In this document: in pieces, positions 6,952 to 15,191 of the stretch
Layout of the letters: each line of letters begins with the position of its first letter
How positions within the stretch are numbered: the stretch's first letter is position 1
Origin: Verrucomicrobiia bacterium
Lineage (GTDB): Bacteria; Verrucomicrobiota; Verrucomicrobiia; Opitutales; Opitutaceae
Assembly: GCA_030424825.1 (NCBI GenBank)
Contig: JAUHWE010000012.1
Location: forward strand, 1-18,957
Reading direction: 5' to 3'
Length of the DNA stretch: 18,957 bases
Program-made: the position numbers and the translations under genes
The notes under the pieces: generated by a model
What the model was told of the DNA's origin: nothing
The model's database searches: none
The model's input: the letters and a program-made list of their open reading frames with translations, nothing else

Positions 6952-7884
6952 ATGATGAAGGATTTGAATGAGACCCTATTCGTGCTGACAGGCTGTACCG
7001 CAGTGGGTAAGACGCGATTGGCTCTCGATTGGGCGGAGTCGAATGGTGCAGAAATCGTGTCCTGTGATTCGCTTTTGTTCTACAGGGGCATGAATATCGG
7101 AACCGCGAAGCCGACCGTTTCGGAACAAAATCGTGTACCGCATCATTTGATCGACCTTTGCGACGCTAGTCAGAAAGTGGATATTGCGACTTTCCTTCCG
7201 CTTGCTATCGCCGCTATCAGAGACATCCAGGCTCGCGGTAAAAAGGTTTTGGTGACAGGGGGAAGCGGTTTTTACCTCAAAGCGTTTTTTGCTCCGGTTT
7301 TGGACTCGATCCGCGTTTCCGAGAAGACTAAAGAAGCGGTGCGAAAGCTGGAGGAAAAGGGTGGTTTAGAAGGGATGGTAGAGGCGTTGAAGTCCTTGGA
7401 TCCTGATTGCGAAAGGGAACTGGATATCCAGAACCCGAGACGGGTCGCTCGTGCGTTGGAGCGTTGCACGGAAACGGGTAAATCGCTAAGCCAATTGAAG
7501 GCAGAATTTTCGAGCCAGAAGAATGCCTTGACGGAGTCACCTAAGGAACTGGTCGTACTGGAACGTGACCGAGACGAGTTGAATGAGAGAATCGAGCAAC
7601 GAGTTCGAGCCATGCTGGAACAGGGACTCGTAGAAGAGGTTAAAAGATTGAAGTCGGAGGGATTCGAGTCTAATCCAAGTAGTTCGGGTTCAATTGGGTA
7701 TCGAGAAACGCTGGCCTTTTTGGATGGGAAGTGCGACTTTGAGGCACTTTTTAGTAACATTACTATGGATACAAGGAGACTGGCGAAAAAGCAAAGAACC
7801 TGGTTTCGTACGCAGTTGCCATCGGGGAGGGTCGTAAATCTTACGGAAACGCCATGCGTAAAAATTGAGGAATTATTTGAATGA
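6952..7884 (+). CDS. miaA: tRNA dimethylallyltransferase MiaA
   Basis: A 310-residue MiaA. The P-loop is GCTAVGKT (residues 14-21); the D39-S40 pair sits in SCDSLLFYRGMNIGTAKP, the tRNA and nucleophile-binding strand; VPHHLID, VTGGSGFYLKAF, NPRRVARALE and the C-terminal IGYRE and TRRLAKKQRTWFR segments follow in order. MiaA adds a dimethylallyl group to N6 of A37 in tRNAs that read codons starting with U. The first ATG (6952) is directly followed by a second (6955); either may be used. It is the first gene of a plus-strand operon and overlaps the next gene by 4 nt. Upstream, TTGCAT (6869-6874) and TATTGA (6892-6897), 17 bp apart, are a weak promoter candidate. Confidence 0.96.
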   Translation: MMKDLNETLFVLTGCTAVGKTRLALDWAESNGAEIVSCDSLLFYRGMNIGTAKPTVSEQNRVPHHLIDLCDASQKVDIATFLPLAIAAIRDIQARGKKVLVTGGSGFYLKAFFAPVLDSIRVSEKTKEAVRKLEEKGGLEGMVEALKSLDPDCERELDIQNPRRVARALERCTETGKSLSQLKAEFSSQKNALTESPKELVVLERDRDELNERIEQRVRAMLEQGLVEEVKRLKSEGFESNPSSSGSIGYRETLAFLDGKCDFEALFSNITMDTRRLAKKQRTWFRTQLPSGRVVNLTETPCVKIEELFE

Positions 7885-8888
7885 CTAGACTTAATCAACT
7901 TCAAGTCGCTCTCGTTGGACTGGGTAGAGCGGGCAGATTTCAACTAGAGAGTATTCGTTCGAATCCAGGGGTCTCATTGATTCATGTTGTGGATACGGAT
8001 GCCGAAAGGGCGAATGCGGTGGCGGAAGAGTTTGCTTGCCAATGCAGTTCGACCATTGAAAAGGCGATTGCGGACGATGCGGTGGATGCCGTGATTGTCG
8101 CCACTCCGACGGGCGAGCATTTTGCTCAAATCGTGGCTGTGCTGGATGGAGGAAAAGCCGTGTTTACCGAGAAGCCTCTAGGAAACGGATTAGAGGAGAT
8201 CGACACCTGTTTCCAATTGGCTAGCAAGAGGGGGCTCCCTCTGTTCGTGGGATTTAATCGGAGATTCGACCCCTCCCATTCCAGTCTTGCTCAAAGTGTC
8301 CACCGGGGAGAAATCGGCACGCCTCAACTCGTCCGGATTACTTCCAGGGATTCGCCCTTGCCGAGTATGGAATATCTCAAGACGTCACATGGAATTTTCC
8401 ATGACTGTATCGTTCACGATTTAGATATGGTACGGTATATTGCTCGAGAAGATCCGATTGAAGTCTACTCAATAGGCAGTAATTTTGTACCGGAGATTCA
8501 AGCAATGGACGATTTGGATAATGTACTTGTTAGCCTGCGATTTGCCAGCGGTTTGCTTGCGAGCATCGATGTGAACCGATTTGCGTCTTATGGTTACGAT
8601 CAGAGGATCGAGACGTTTGGTGACAAAGGGATGGTGCAGTCGGAGAATAGGTACCCACGCTCCACATCACTTGCGTCGGAAGCGGGGGTGGCGCGTCCAC
8701 CTATTGAGTTTTCTTTTCCTTCTCGATATCGCGAGGCCTATCAGTATGAGTTGGAAGCGTTTAGACAGTGTGTCCTCGAGGGTGCACCGCTGCCGATTAC
8801 TTATGAGGATGTTCGGATGAGTTTCGTGCTTTCGGACTTGGCAGAGCAATCGTATCGGGTAGGTCGCCCCTTGGCAGTTGAACATTAA
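7881..8888 (+). CDS. Gfo/Idh/MocA family oxidoreductase, inositol 2-dehydrogenase-like
   Basis: A 335-residue NAD(P)-dependent sugar or polyol dehydrogenase. A Rossmann domain starts with VALVGLGRAGR (residues 9-19) and leads to VIVATPTGEH and the catalytic EKP at 97-99 (Lys98). Then come GFNRRFDPSH and the IolG-like active-site segment GIFHDCIVHDLDM with Asp175 and His179. These match myo-inositol 2-dehydrogenases (IolG), but the family is functionally broad, so the substrate is inference. ATG (7881) overlaps the miaA stop as ATGA, indicating translational coupling. A pairing of a tRNA modification enzyme and a cyclitol-type dehydrogenase has no obvious biochemical logic and may be only co-transcription. 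Confidence 0.88.
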   Translation: MTRLNQLQVALVGLGRAGRFQLESIRSNPGVSLIHVVDTDAERANAVAEEFACQCSSTIEKAIADDAVDAVIVATPTGEHFAQIVAVLDGGKAVFTEKPLGNGLEEIDTCFQLASKRGLPLFVGFNRRFDPSHSSLAQSVHRGEIGTPQLVRITSRDSPLPSMEYLKTSHGIFHDCIVHDLDMVRYIAREDPIEVYSIGSNFVPEIQAMDDLDNVLVSLRFASGLLASIDVNRFASYGYDQRIETFGDKGMVQSENRYPRSTSLASEAGVARPPIEFSFPSRYREAYQYELEAFRQCVLEGAPLPITYEDVRMSFVLSDLAEQSYRVGRPLAVEH

Positions 8889-8919
8889 TTTTGTTTATAG
8901 AAGTGTTACCCACGACAGG

Positions 8920-9399
8920 ATGGTATCAATGAGGAAGATGGCGAGGTGGGGGGCTTTGCTGGGGAGTTTGCTTCTGGTAACTCTGTTTGTGATCGCAGGG
9001 ACCGGATGGAAATTTGGAGATTCACTCTTTTCGCATTTGTGTCATCAAAGGAGCGATCGTTGCTTTGTCGTGGGTGCTTCGACTCTGGCGGTATGCTCAC
9101 GTTGCCTAGGTATCTATATTGGCATTACGGGAGGCTGTGCCATCGTTTGGCTGAAAGCGAGTAGAGTGCTCCCATTGGAAAAATGGGCATGGCATTTTCT
9201 TGCAGGTAGTGTTTTGGTGAACCTGTTGGATTTTGGGTTGGAATGGTTTGAGTTCTATGAAAACGCGATTTGGGTCCGCAGTTCTTTGGGGCTGCTTCTA
9301 GGAACCTCTGTTTCCTTATTTATTTTGCTGCGCTCATCGCACGCGATCGAAAAGAAACGAAAGCCGTATCAATGCGCTTGCCCGGAAGCGGCTGATTGA
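8920..9399 (+). CDS. DUF2085 family membrane protein
   Basis: A protein of about 159 residues with the DUF2085 signature: SHLCHQRSDRCF at about 38-49 followed by LAVCSRCLGIYIG at about 56-68, i.e. conserved His/Cys and CxRCxGIY motifs. Hydrophobic segments lie near 10-28, 62-78, 88-104 and 118-134, giving about four membrane helices; the tail is basic with a CxC (CACPEAAD). The motifs suggest metal or haem binding, but no function is established for the family. The frame is open to a TTG at 8878, which would overlap the upstream gene by 11 nt. ATG 8920 is preferred because it has a GACAGG purine stretch ahead and starts just before the first helix; 8929 is also possible. Third gene of the miaA operon. 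Confidence 0.8.
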   Translation: MVSMRKMARWGALLGSLLLVTLFVIAGTGWKFGDSLFSHLCHQRSDRCFVVGASTLAVCSRCLGIYIGITGGCAIVWLKASRVLPLEKWAWHFLAGSVLVNLLDFGLEWFEFYENAIWVRSSLGLLLGTSVSLFILLRSSHAIEKKRKPYQCACPEAAD

Positions 9400-9411
9400 A
9401 ATGATTGATCC

Positions 9412-9927
9412 ATGTCTGAAGAACCTGATATTGTGAATCTTGATGATCTTCCGATGAAGCCCGCTCTCCTAGTGGGTTCATCAATCGCGTTTGCGCTGAC
9501 CCTTTTTCCCATGTCGTATGCGCTTTGCTGCCTGCCTCTGGCTCTGGGAGGTTTCGCCGCCACGACCACATTCATCTTTAAGTACAAGGTCAGGCTTGAG
9601 CTGAAGTACGGGATGAAAATTGCGATTCTTGCGTGTTTGCTGGGATTTGGAGCCTCGACGATTTTGTACGATGTTTTATGGGCGGGATTCGGCTATCGGA
9701 TTGGATTCGATGCCTACGTTTCGTTTCTTACGGGACTCGCGGAGTCGGCTCCCCCACCGACGGGTGATCAATTGCTCGATTCCATTGAATTGCTCAGGGA
9801 GCAAACCTTCGGGATCGGAACCCTGATTCAACAAGTTTTTACCGTAATCCTTGCTTCAGGAATCGGTGGGGCCATTGGAGGCGCTTTGGCGACTGCCTTT
9901 TTCAAAAAGGGAGCACTCGCCCAATAA
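9412..9927 (+). CDS. Unrecognised integral membrane protein
   Basis: A 171-residue protein I cannot assign to a family. The first 16 residues are acidic (MSEEPDIVNLDDL). Membrane segments follow at about 17-36, 38-55, 67-92 and 139-163; the first pair carries Cys-Cys (ALCCLPLALGGF), the last is a glycine-rich ASGIGGAIGGALATAFF helix ending in lysines. Between them is a hydrophilic stretch (about 100-135) with APPPTGDQ that would be exposed. The small-Gly/Ala last helix suggests packing against other helices, i.e. an oligomer. It lies 12 bp after the DUF2085 gene and is likely co-transcribed; the two may work together. Codon use matches neighbours. No ribosome binding site is evident. Confidence 0.75.
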   Translation: MSEEPDIVNLDDLPMKPALLVGSSIAFALTLFPMSYALCCLPLALGGFAATTTFIFKYKVRLELKYGMKIAILACLLGFGASTILYDVLWAGFGYRIGFDAYVSFLTGLAESAPPPTGDQLLDSIELLREQTFGIGTLIQQVFTVILASGIGGAIGGALATAFFKKGALAQ

Positions 9928-9965
9928 GCCGTTGGCAAATTGAGCGAGATAAAATCACGCAGGGT

Positions 9966-11819
9966 CTATTTGGTCTCGGATGCTTGAGAAAGGATCTCGT
10001 ACATTCGTGAGACCATATCTTTTGGATCTTCCAAAAGTCCGGCGGCGACCATCGAGTTGTCAAAGGCTTGTAGAGCGATTAGTTTTGCCAAGTCGGGATT
10101 CGACTCGCGTTGCGTATTCAAATTAATCATCAGCGCATGCCTTGGATTGATTTCGAAAAGTACTTCAGTCGGCATCCCGGAACCTTGCCCCATTTGCTGC
10201 ATCATGCGGCGCATTTGGGAAGACATGGCGTCCGGCGTAAGCGCCATGGCGGGGCTATTAACGAGTCTTTCCGAGACCTTAACCTCCTTCACGCGCTCGC
10301 CGATCGTTTCTTTGAGCCACGTGCAAAGCGCCTTGCTTTCATCTTCGCTGAGGCTTCCTTCCGACGGAGGTTGAGGCGCGTCGTCTAGCTTAAGATCTCC
10401 CTGGTCGGCGGATACGAGGGTCTTCTCTTCGTATTCGCGAAGATTGGACATGACGTATTCGTCAACGGGTTCGTAAAGGAACAGCACTTCCAATCCACGT
10501 GCTTTGAAGCCCTCCAAATAGGGTCCGCTTTCAATCGATTCGCGATTCTGACCGGTGATGTAGTAGATCTCTTTCTGCTCGTCCTTCATCCGTGAAACGT
10601 AGTCGGCGAGGGAGGTTTTCTTTCCTTTCTCCTGGGCAGAAGATTCGAAGTAGAGAAGCTTGGAGAGCTCGTCCTTGTAGGTCATGTCAATGGCCACACC
10701 CTCCTTGAGGAAGAAACCGAACTTGTCGAAGAATTCCTGATACGCGTCGGGCCGCTTCTTGGCCTCCTCGCTCAGGAATTTCAGAAATCGTTTGGTAATG
10801 ACACGACCTAATTTCTGGATGAGCGAACGATCCTGCATCGTTTCGCGAGAGATATTCAAAGGAAGGTCTTCGCTATCGACGACACCCTTGGCAAACCGCA
10901 TCCACTCCGGCAGAAGCTCTGTGGGCTTCGAGTCAATGAGCACTTTGCGGCAATAGAGGGCTACGGCAGGATCAATGCGCCCAAAGCCGGCCCGCTCTGG
11001 ATTTTCTTGTGGAACGAAAAGCAGGGCTTTGATGGCTAGTGGCGCATCGGCGCTGAAATGGAGCCGATATCTAGGCTCGTCCCATGCGTTTGCCTGGAAC
11101 TTGTAGAACTCGGTATATTCCTCGTCCTTGATATCCGATTTTCCACGCAGCCAAAGGGCGTCGATGGTATTGACCTTTTCACCATTTAGATTGATCGGGA
11201 ATTGGACGAAGCTGGAGTAGCGCTTGATGATTTCCTTGATCGTGGAGTCGCTGGCGAAAGTTTTGGCGTCCTCCTTCAGCGAAAGGACGATTTTGGTCCC
11301 TCTCCGTTGACCTTCTACCTCCTCGACTTCGTAGCTACCTGCTCCGGTGCTGGTCCAGACATGACCCGGTTCCCCTTCTTTCCAGGAGCGAGAGTAGACT
11401 TTGACTTCGTCCGCTGCCATGAACGCGGAGTAAAAGCCGACACCAAACTGCCCAATCAGATTGTCATTTTTCGAGCCACCTTCCTTGAGCGCTTCGAGGA
11501 ACTGTTTCGAGCCTGAGTGAGCGATTGTTCCTAAGCTTTTGACCAGTTCTTCCTTGGTCATGCCAATTCCGAAGTCCTGAATCGTAATCGTGTTGGCCGT
11601 GTCGTCGGTCGATATCTTGATCTCAAGTTCAAGGTCCTTGTCGAATATCTCCTTTTCGGTCAGTTTGAGGTGACGGAGTTTTTCCAGCGCGTCCGAAGCG
11701 TTGGATATCAATTCGCGTACGAAGATTTCCTTTTCAGTGTATAGCGAATGGATGACGATATCCAGGAGCTGTTTGATTTCCGCCTGGAACTCATGCTTTT
11801 CTACGTTGGGTGTGCTCAT
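9966..11819 (-). CDS. htpG: Chaperone protein HtpG (Hsp90)
   Basis: A 617-residue bacterial Hsp90. The N-terminal GHKL ATPase has RELISNASDALEKLR (catalytic Glu36, Asn40), QDFGIGM (Asp82), GTIAHSGSKQF (lid) and GQFGVGFYSAFM. The middle domain has the loop GVVDSEDLPLNISRE, normally responsible for gamma-phosphate contact, and the C-terminal dimerisation domain includes MSSQMRRMMQQMG and INPRHALMINL. Full family length, no truncation. It assists folding and remodelling of cytoplasmic client proteins, with DnaK, under stress. It is convergent with the miaA operon (38-bp gap, no obvious terminator). No strong ribosome binding site or recognised heat-shock element precedes it. Confidence 0.98.
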   Translation of the reverse strand: MSTPNVEKHEFQAEIKQLLDIVIHSLYTEKEIFVRELISNASDALEKLRHLKLTEKEIFDKDLELEIKISTDDTANTITIQDFGIGMTKEELVKSLGTIAHSGSKQFLEALKEGGSKNDNLIGQFGVGFYSAFMAADEVKVYSRSWKEGEPGHVWTSTGAGSYEVEEVEGQRRGTKIVLSLKEDAKTFASDSTIKEIIKRYSSFVQFPINLNGEKVNTIDALWLRGKSDIKDEEYTEFYKFQANAWDEPRYRLHFSADAPLAIKALLFVPQENPERAGFGRIDPAVALYCRKVLIDSKPTELLPEWMRFAKGVVDSEDLPLNISRETMQDRSLIQKLGRVITKRFLKFLSEEAKKRPDAYQEFFDKFGFFLKEGVAIDMTYKDELSKLLYFESSAQEKGKKTSLADYVSRMKDEQKEIYYITGQNRESIESGPYLEGFKARGLEVLFLYEPVDEYVMSNLREYEEKTLVSADQGDLKLDDAPQPPSEGSLSEDESKALCTWLKETIGERVKEVKVSERLVNSPAMALTPDAMSSQMRRMMQQMGQGSGMPTEVLFEINPRHALMINLNTQRESNPDLAKLIALQAFDNSMVAAGLLEDPKDMVSRMYEILSQASETK

Positions 11820-12021
11820 AATGGAATAGGTCTATTTCGTTGTGAAAACTTAGATGCGTTACCTACGACGCGTTCGGCTTCAAGTTCATTTTTCCCTTTT
11901 GGAAAAACGAGTGTTCCTACAGCTGACGGTTATCCCTGTTGATTCATTGGGCGGTCATGGCGGCATCAATCCCCGCCAGATTCTCTTAGTATTACACCAG
12001 AACCGGTAATGCCAAGCTGCC
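11820..12021. other. Intergenic region upstream of htpG with A/T palindrome
   Basis: 202 bp between htpG and the small transporter partner; both genes read leftward, so this holds the htpG promoter and the 3' end of the transporter transcript. A 7-bp inverted repeat TTTTTCC (11889-11895) and GGAAAAA (11901-11907) with a 5-nt loop is the one clear structure. It lacks a following T-run on the minus strand, so it is more likely an operator or weak attenuator than a terminator. No CIRCE repeat was found. Confidence 0.4.
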
Positions 12022-12171
12022 CTACTTTTTCGTGTCGGGCGTCTCGATCTCAAATCCGTGAATCTTCTCTTCCTCTTCTGGAGTGGTAAGAACCTTGTAG
12101 ATGCACCAGCTAAAAAGACTCGTGACGGAGCCGACTGATACCAGCATGATAATCCATCCACCCAGCGTCAT
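12022..12171 (-). CDS. Small single-helix protein, probable accessory subunit of the sodium symporter (MetS-like)
   Basis: A 49-residue protein with one transmembrane helix (about residues 5-26, LGGWIIMLVSVGSVTSLFSW) then a charged tail with VLTTPEEEEK and a lysine end. Its ATG overlaps the transporter's TGA as ATGA and it has a Shine-Dalgarno-like GGGAGG 9 nt before the start, inside the transporter gene, so coupled translation is likely. Small single-helix subunits of this size accompany NSS transporters, the studied case being MetS with MetP in Corynebacterium. That this one is needed for transport is inference from position, size and topology. It is too short for many gene finders. Confidence 0.75.
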   Translation of the reverse strand: MTLGGWIIMLVSVGSVTSLFSWCIYKVLTTPEEEEKIHGFEIETPDTKK

Positions 12172-13895
12172 CGGGATTTTCCTCCCTTTTCAGATGGTTT
12201 GAATTTGGGGGCGGTGGCGGTCAGCAAGGTAAAAAATGCTGCTACGAGAATGATCAGAACGACACTGAATCGAGCCACTCCATTAGGTTGGATGAACAAG
12301 TCCTTCACGTAGGAAGAGTAGTCTTGTTCACCGGTGAGTATGTTGTAGCCGAAAATATTCTGAGTCGTCCAAAGCCCGAAAATGATCAGGAGAAACGTAG
12401 GAGTGATGTACTTCATGATGATCCCGTATATAGAGGGAACTTTGAATAGCGCGCCTTGATTCGCCATCTTGAGGCCTCGTTCGATTCCAATCACCCAGCC
12501 GAATATGACGATTTGGATCGTCGCCAGAATGAAGATGAGGAAGGTTCCAACCCAGAAGTCTATCGTGTCCAGCGCTTTGAGATCTTTGCTGAAGTAGACG
12601 ACGAATCCGCATCCCAGTGCCGTGATGATTCCCAGAACGGTTACCGATCGATGCCGGTCGATATCCATGGCTTCCTCGAGAAACGCGATTCCCGGTTGAA
12701 GCATCGATAACGAACTCGTAACCGCTGCGAGGAAAAGCAGGAAGAAAAACAGAAAACCGAAAAGCCCGCCCGCCGGCATTGAGGCGAAAACCATGGGCAG
12801 CGCGTTGAATCCCAAACCCAAGGTCGAGCCCGTGGCCCCGGCAATTCCCAAAAAGGTAAAGGCGGCAGGCACTGTGATGAGGCCCCCCAGGCCGACTTCG
12901 CAGAATTCGTTGGCAGAGGTTGCCGCCAGGCCGCTTAAAACCACGTCATCCTTTCGTTTAAGATAGCTCGAGTAGTTAATGATCACTCCAAAACCGATGC
13001 TGAGGGAAAAGAAAATCTGCCCGGCAGCGTCGAGCCAAAGCTGGAAATTCAAGAGCTGCTGGGCGAGGGATACCTCTCGCACCCGCATGGAATCGTCGGC
13101 TGCGGCTAGGGCCGTCGCTTTGGCGATGGCGTTTTCTCCGACCACTTCGTTGATTTTGGTCCAAACCCCTTCGCTGTCTTGCGTTTCGACGAGAGTTTTG
13201 ACGGGATTCCACATGTAGCCAAGACCGTTGACCACATTCAGATCCGGTTTGGACGGGTCGGGGGTTCCGATTGTGAGAACTCGGATCAGAACGACAAACG
13301 CGAGGATCATCAGGGCGGGCATCGCGTATTTGCAGAAAAACTCGATGCCGCGAGACAAGCCCCGGTAAATCAGGACAAAATTCAGTATAAAGACTCCAAC
13401 CAGAAACCAGCCCACTTGCTTTATGCCAAAGCCGAAGGCGGATCCATCCGCGCCGGCTCCCACAAAGGTTGCGAAGAAAGCGCTCGCTTCCTCACCGCTG
13501 GAAAAGTCGAGATTGCCCGCCAGGAAATTCACCGAGTACCCAAGGCACCACGCTTCGATGTACACGTAGTACATGTAGATCATTACGGGGATCAGCACAC
13601 CGATCACACCGAAGTACTTGTAGTGGCTCCGACCTGTTAGGGCAGCCAGGATGCCGGGGCTGGAATTGCGGCCTTTCTGTCCACCCGCTCTTCCCAGAGC
13701 CCATTCGGCCCAGCAAATGGACAAGCCAATGATGAGGAAGGAAACGAAGTAGGCCAGCATGAAAGACCCCCCTCCGTGTTTAGCGGCCAGACCTGGGAAG
13801 CGGAGAAAATTTCCGAGTCCAACGGCGCTTCCGGAAACGGCCAGTATGATTCCGATTCGCGAATTCCAGGACTCTTTGGGTCGGGGGGAGCTCAT
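12168..13895 (-). CDS. LeuT-like sodium-dependent transporter (NSS/SNF family)
   Basis: A 575-residue membrane protein with about 12 helices. The first helix, SGSAVGLGNFLRFP, aligns with LeuT TM1 and keeps the sodium-site residues (Ala24, Asn29) and the gate Arg32; LeuT Asn21 is Ser here. AAKHGGGSFMLAYF, WAEWALGRAGG, and in the C-terminal part DFWVGTF (the outer-gate Asp region of LeuT TM10) and KYITPTFL also align. It should import a small amino acid with Na+ across the inner membrane; substrate cannot be read. Compared with LeuT (513) the extra length is largely an insert of about 45 residues (around 220-270, hydrophilic) and a longer C-terminal tail. Followed at once by the coupled small protein. 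No strong ribosome binding site precedes the ATG; divergent from the LptF/G gene by 147 bp. Confidence 0.93.
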   Translation of the reverse strand: MSSPRPKESWNSRIGIILAVSGSAVGLGNFLRFPGLAAKHGGGSFMLAYFVSFLIIGLSICWAEWALGRAGGQKGRNSSPGILAALTGRSHYKYFGVIGVLIPVMIYMYYVYIEAWCLGYSVNFLAGNLDFSSGEEASAFFATFVGAGADGSAFGFGIKQVGWFLVGVFILNFVLIYRGLSRGIEFFCKYAMPALMILAFVVLIRVLTIGTPDPSKPDLNVVNGLGYMWNPVKTLVETQDSEGVWTKINEVVGENAIAKATALAAADDSMRVREVSLAQQLLNFQLWLDAAGQIFFSLSIGFGVIINYSSYLKRKDDVVLSGLAATSANEFCEVGLGGLITVPAAFTFLGIAGATGSTLGLGFNALPMVFASMPAGGLFGFLFFFLLFLAAVTSSLSMLQPGIAFLEEAMDIDRHRSVTVLGIITALGCGFVVYFSKDLKALDTIDFWVGTFLIFILATIQIVIFGWVIGIERGLKMANQGALFKVPSIYGIIMKYITPTFLLIIFGLWTTQNIFGYNILTGEQDYSSYVKDLFIQPNGVARFSVVLIILVAAFFTLLTATAPKFKPSEKGGKSR

Positions 13896-14042
13896 TGGTG
13901 TCCGGTTTTAGGGAAGGGCCATTTTAAGGCCAGAAAAAAGACTCGAGCCGGTTTTTTGATGGGGATCCTCGCATTCTGATTGATCGATGGCACATGACGC
14001 TGGACTTCGCTGTCTGGAGCTCTCTTTATCGCCCTTAGATTC

Positions 14043-15158
14043 ATGTTTCCGGTTGTTGACAGATATGTGTTTTTTGAATGGCTCAAGATCTTCGGACTGG
14101 TTCTTGGGGCAATGTTCGGGCTGCAATTGATTGTCGAGGTTCAGGACAGCTTTTCGGACTTGCTTTATTACAATGCGGATTTCGGCCAGATCATTTTCTA
14201 CTATCTGGTTCTCGCCCCGAGCTTTTTGACGATATCCCTGCCCGCTGCGATTCTGGTATCCATTTTGTATGCGCTGGGCCTGCTGCATAGAAACAATGAA
14301 TTCCTGGCGTTTCGTGCTTCTGGCATGAGCGTTTCGCGCATCACGCGGACGCTTTGGTTCGCAGGTGTCGGTTTGTCGGTTGGGTTGTGGTACTTGAATG
14401 CGAGTTTGATTCCTTGGTCGGTCGAGGCGTCCAGGAAACTGATGGACACGTTGGAGTGGGACCGCCAAGCCGAGACGGTCGGCTCGGAAAAGGTCGGACT
14501 CGTGTACAATTTGGCATTCGATAATCGAAAAGACAATCGGATGTGGTTCGTAAACCGCTTTAGCGAATACAAGCAAATGGGTTTCGGGATCACCGTTTCG
14601 ATGATGGATCAGGATCGTCATGAAGTGCGCCGGATTTCTGCGGAGACGGGCTTCTTTCGGGAAGATGAGGGCGATTGGATTTTTCTAAATGGACGGGATA
14701 GTCGGTATGCCGCCGCGGATGGTGAATTGGTAAGGACGTTGCCCTTCGAAAAGCTCGAAGCTGTAGAGCTGAACGACGATCCGAGTTTGATGCTGCTTCT
14801 GGGGGAACGGCCGAAAGACTTGTCGTTTCTGGAACTCAAGATGATCACGGACAATTTTACGTTGGAGGAGAATCCGAAGGTGCTCGACTATCAGGTTCGT
14901 CTTCAAGCCCTAATGGCTGGGGCAGCGAGCTGTTTGATTGTGACCGGGTTGGCGATTCCTTTCGCTGTCTCTGGCATCCGTGTCAATCCAGCCGTAGGTG
15001 TATCCAAATCAATCGCCTTGTTTTTTGGATACTATATAATGACAAGCGTTCTAAATTCGATGGGGAAGCAGGGGGTTCTGTCGCCCGAAGTAGCCGCCTG
15101 GACACCGAATGTCTTTATGATATTGCTAACCTATGTACTGGTGCGACGGGTACGCTAA
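14043..15158 (+). CDS. LPS export permease, LptF/LptG family
   Basis: A 371-residue protein with the LptF/LptG plan: an N-terminal block of three helices (about 13-35, 50-80 with the SLPAAILVSILYALG segment, and 102-122), a periplasmic beta-jellyroll domain of about 160 residues, and three C-terminal helices from about 288 (SCLIVTGLAIPFAVSG) to the end. The motif LHRNNEFLAFRASGMSVSRI after TM2 is the cytoplasmic coupling helix typical of this family. LptF and LptG pair with LptB to pull LPS from the inner membrane toward LptC/A/D. I cannot say which of the two this is from the sequence alone; the partner is not adjacent. It heads a plus-strand set with asnS (33-bp gap) and psd. A 14-codon ORF (13994-14038) ends 4 nt before its start. 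Confidence 0.9.
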   Translation: MFPVVDRYVFFEWLKIFGLVLGAMFGLQLIVEVQDSFSDLLYYNADFGQIIFYYLVLAPSFLTISLPAAILVSILYALGLLHRNNEFLAFRASGMSVSRITRTLWFAGVGLSVGLWYLNASLIPWSVEASRKLMDTLEWDRQAETVGSEKVGLVYNLAFDNRKDNRMWFVNRFSEYKQMGFGITVSMMDQDRHEVRRISAETGFFREDEGDWIFLNGRDSRYAAADGELVRTLPFEKLEAVELNDDPSLMLLLGERPKDLSFLELKMITDNFTLEENPKVLDYQVRLQALMAGAASCLIVTGLAIPFAVSGIRVNPAVGVSKSIALFFGYYIMTSVLNSMGKQGVLSPEVAAWTPNVFMILLTYVLVRRVR

Positions 15159-15191
15159 ATTTATTGGTTAACTAAACCCTGGAATCGGTTT

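Noticed and set aside
11820..11960. Heat-shock control (CIRCE or sigma-32 promoter) before htpG
   Set aside because: No TTAGCACTC/GAGTGCTAA repeat; a CTTGAA is present but no matching -10 at proper spacing.
11955..12161. 68-codon minus-strand ORF over the small transporter partner
   Set aside because: Wrong frame of the 49-codon gene, which has the ATGA coupling, a ribosome binding site and a sensible helix.
13994..14038. 14-codon ORF ending 4 nt before the LptF/LptG gene
   Set aside because: No ribosome binding site and no regulatory codon pattern or attenuator structure; probably chance.
13908..14621. 237-codon ORF antisense to the LptF/LptG gene
   Set aside because: Low-complexity, Gln/Arg/Asn-rich shadow without motif; the plus strand encodes a clear membrane protein.
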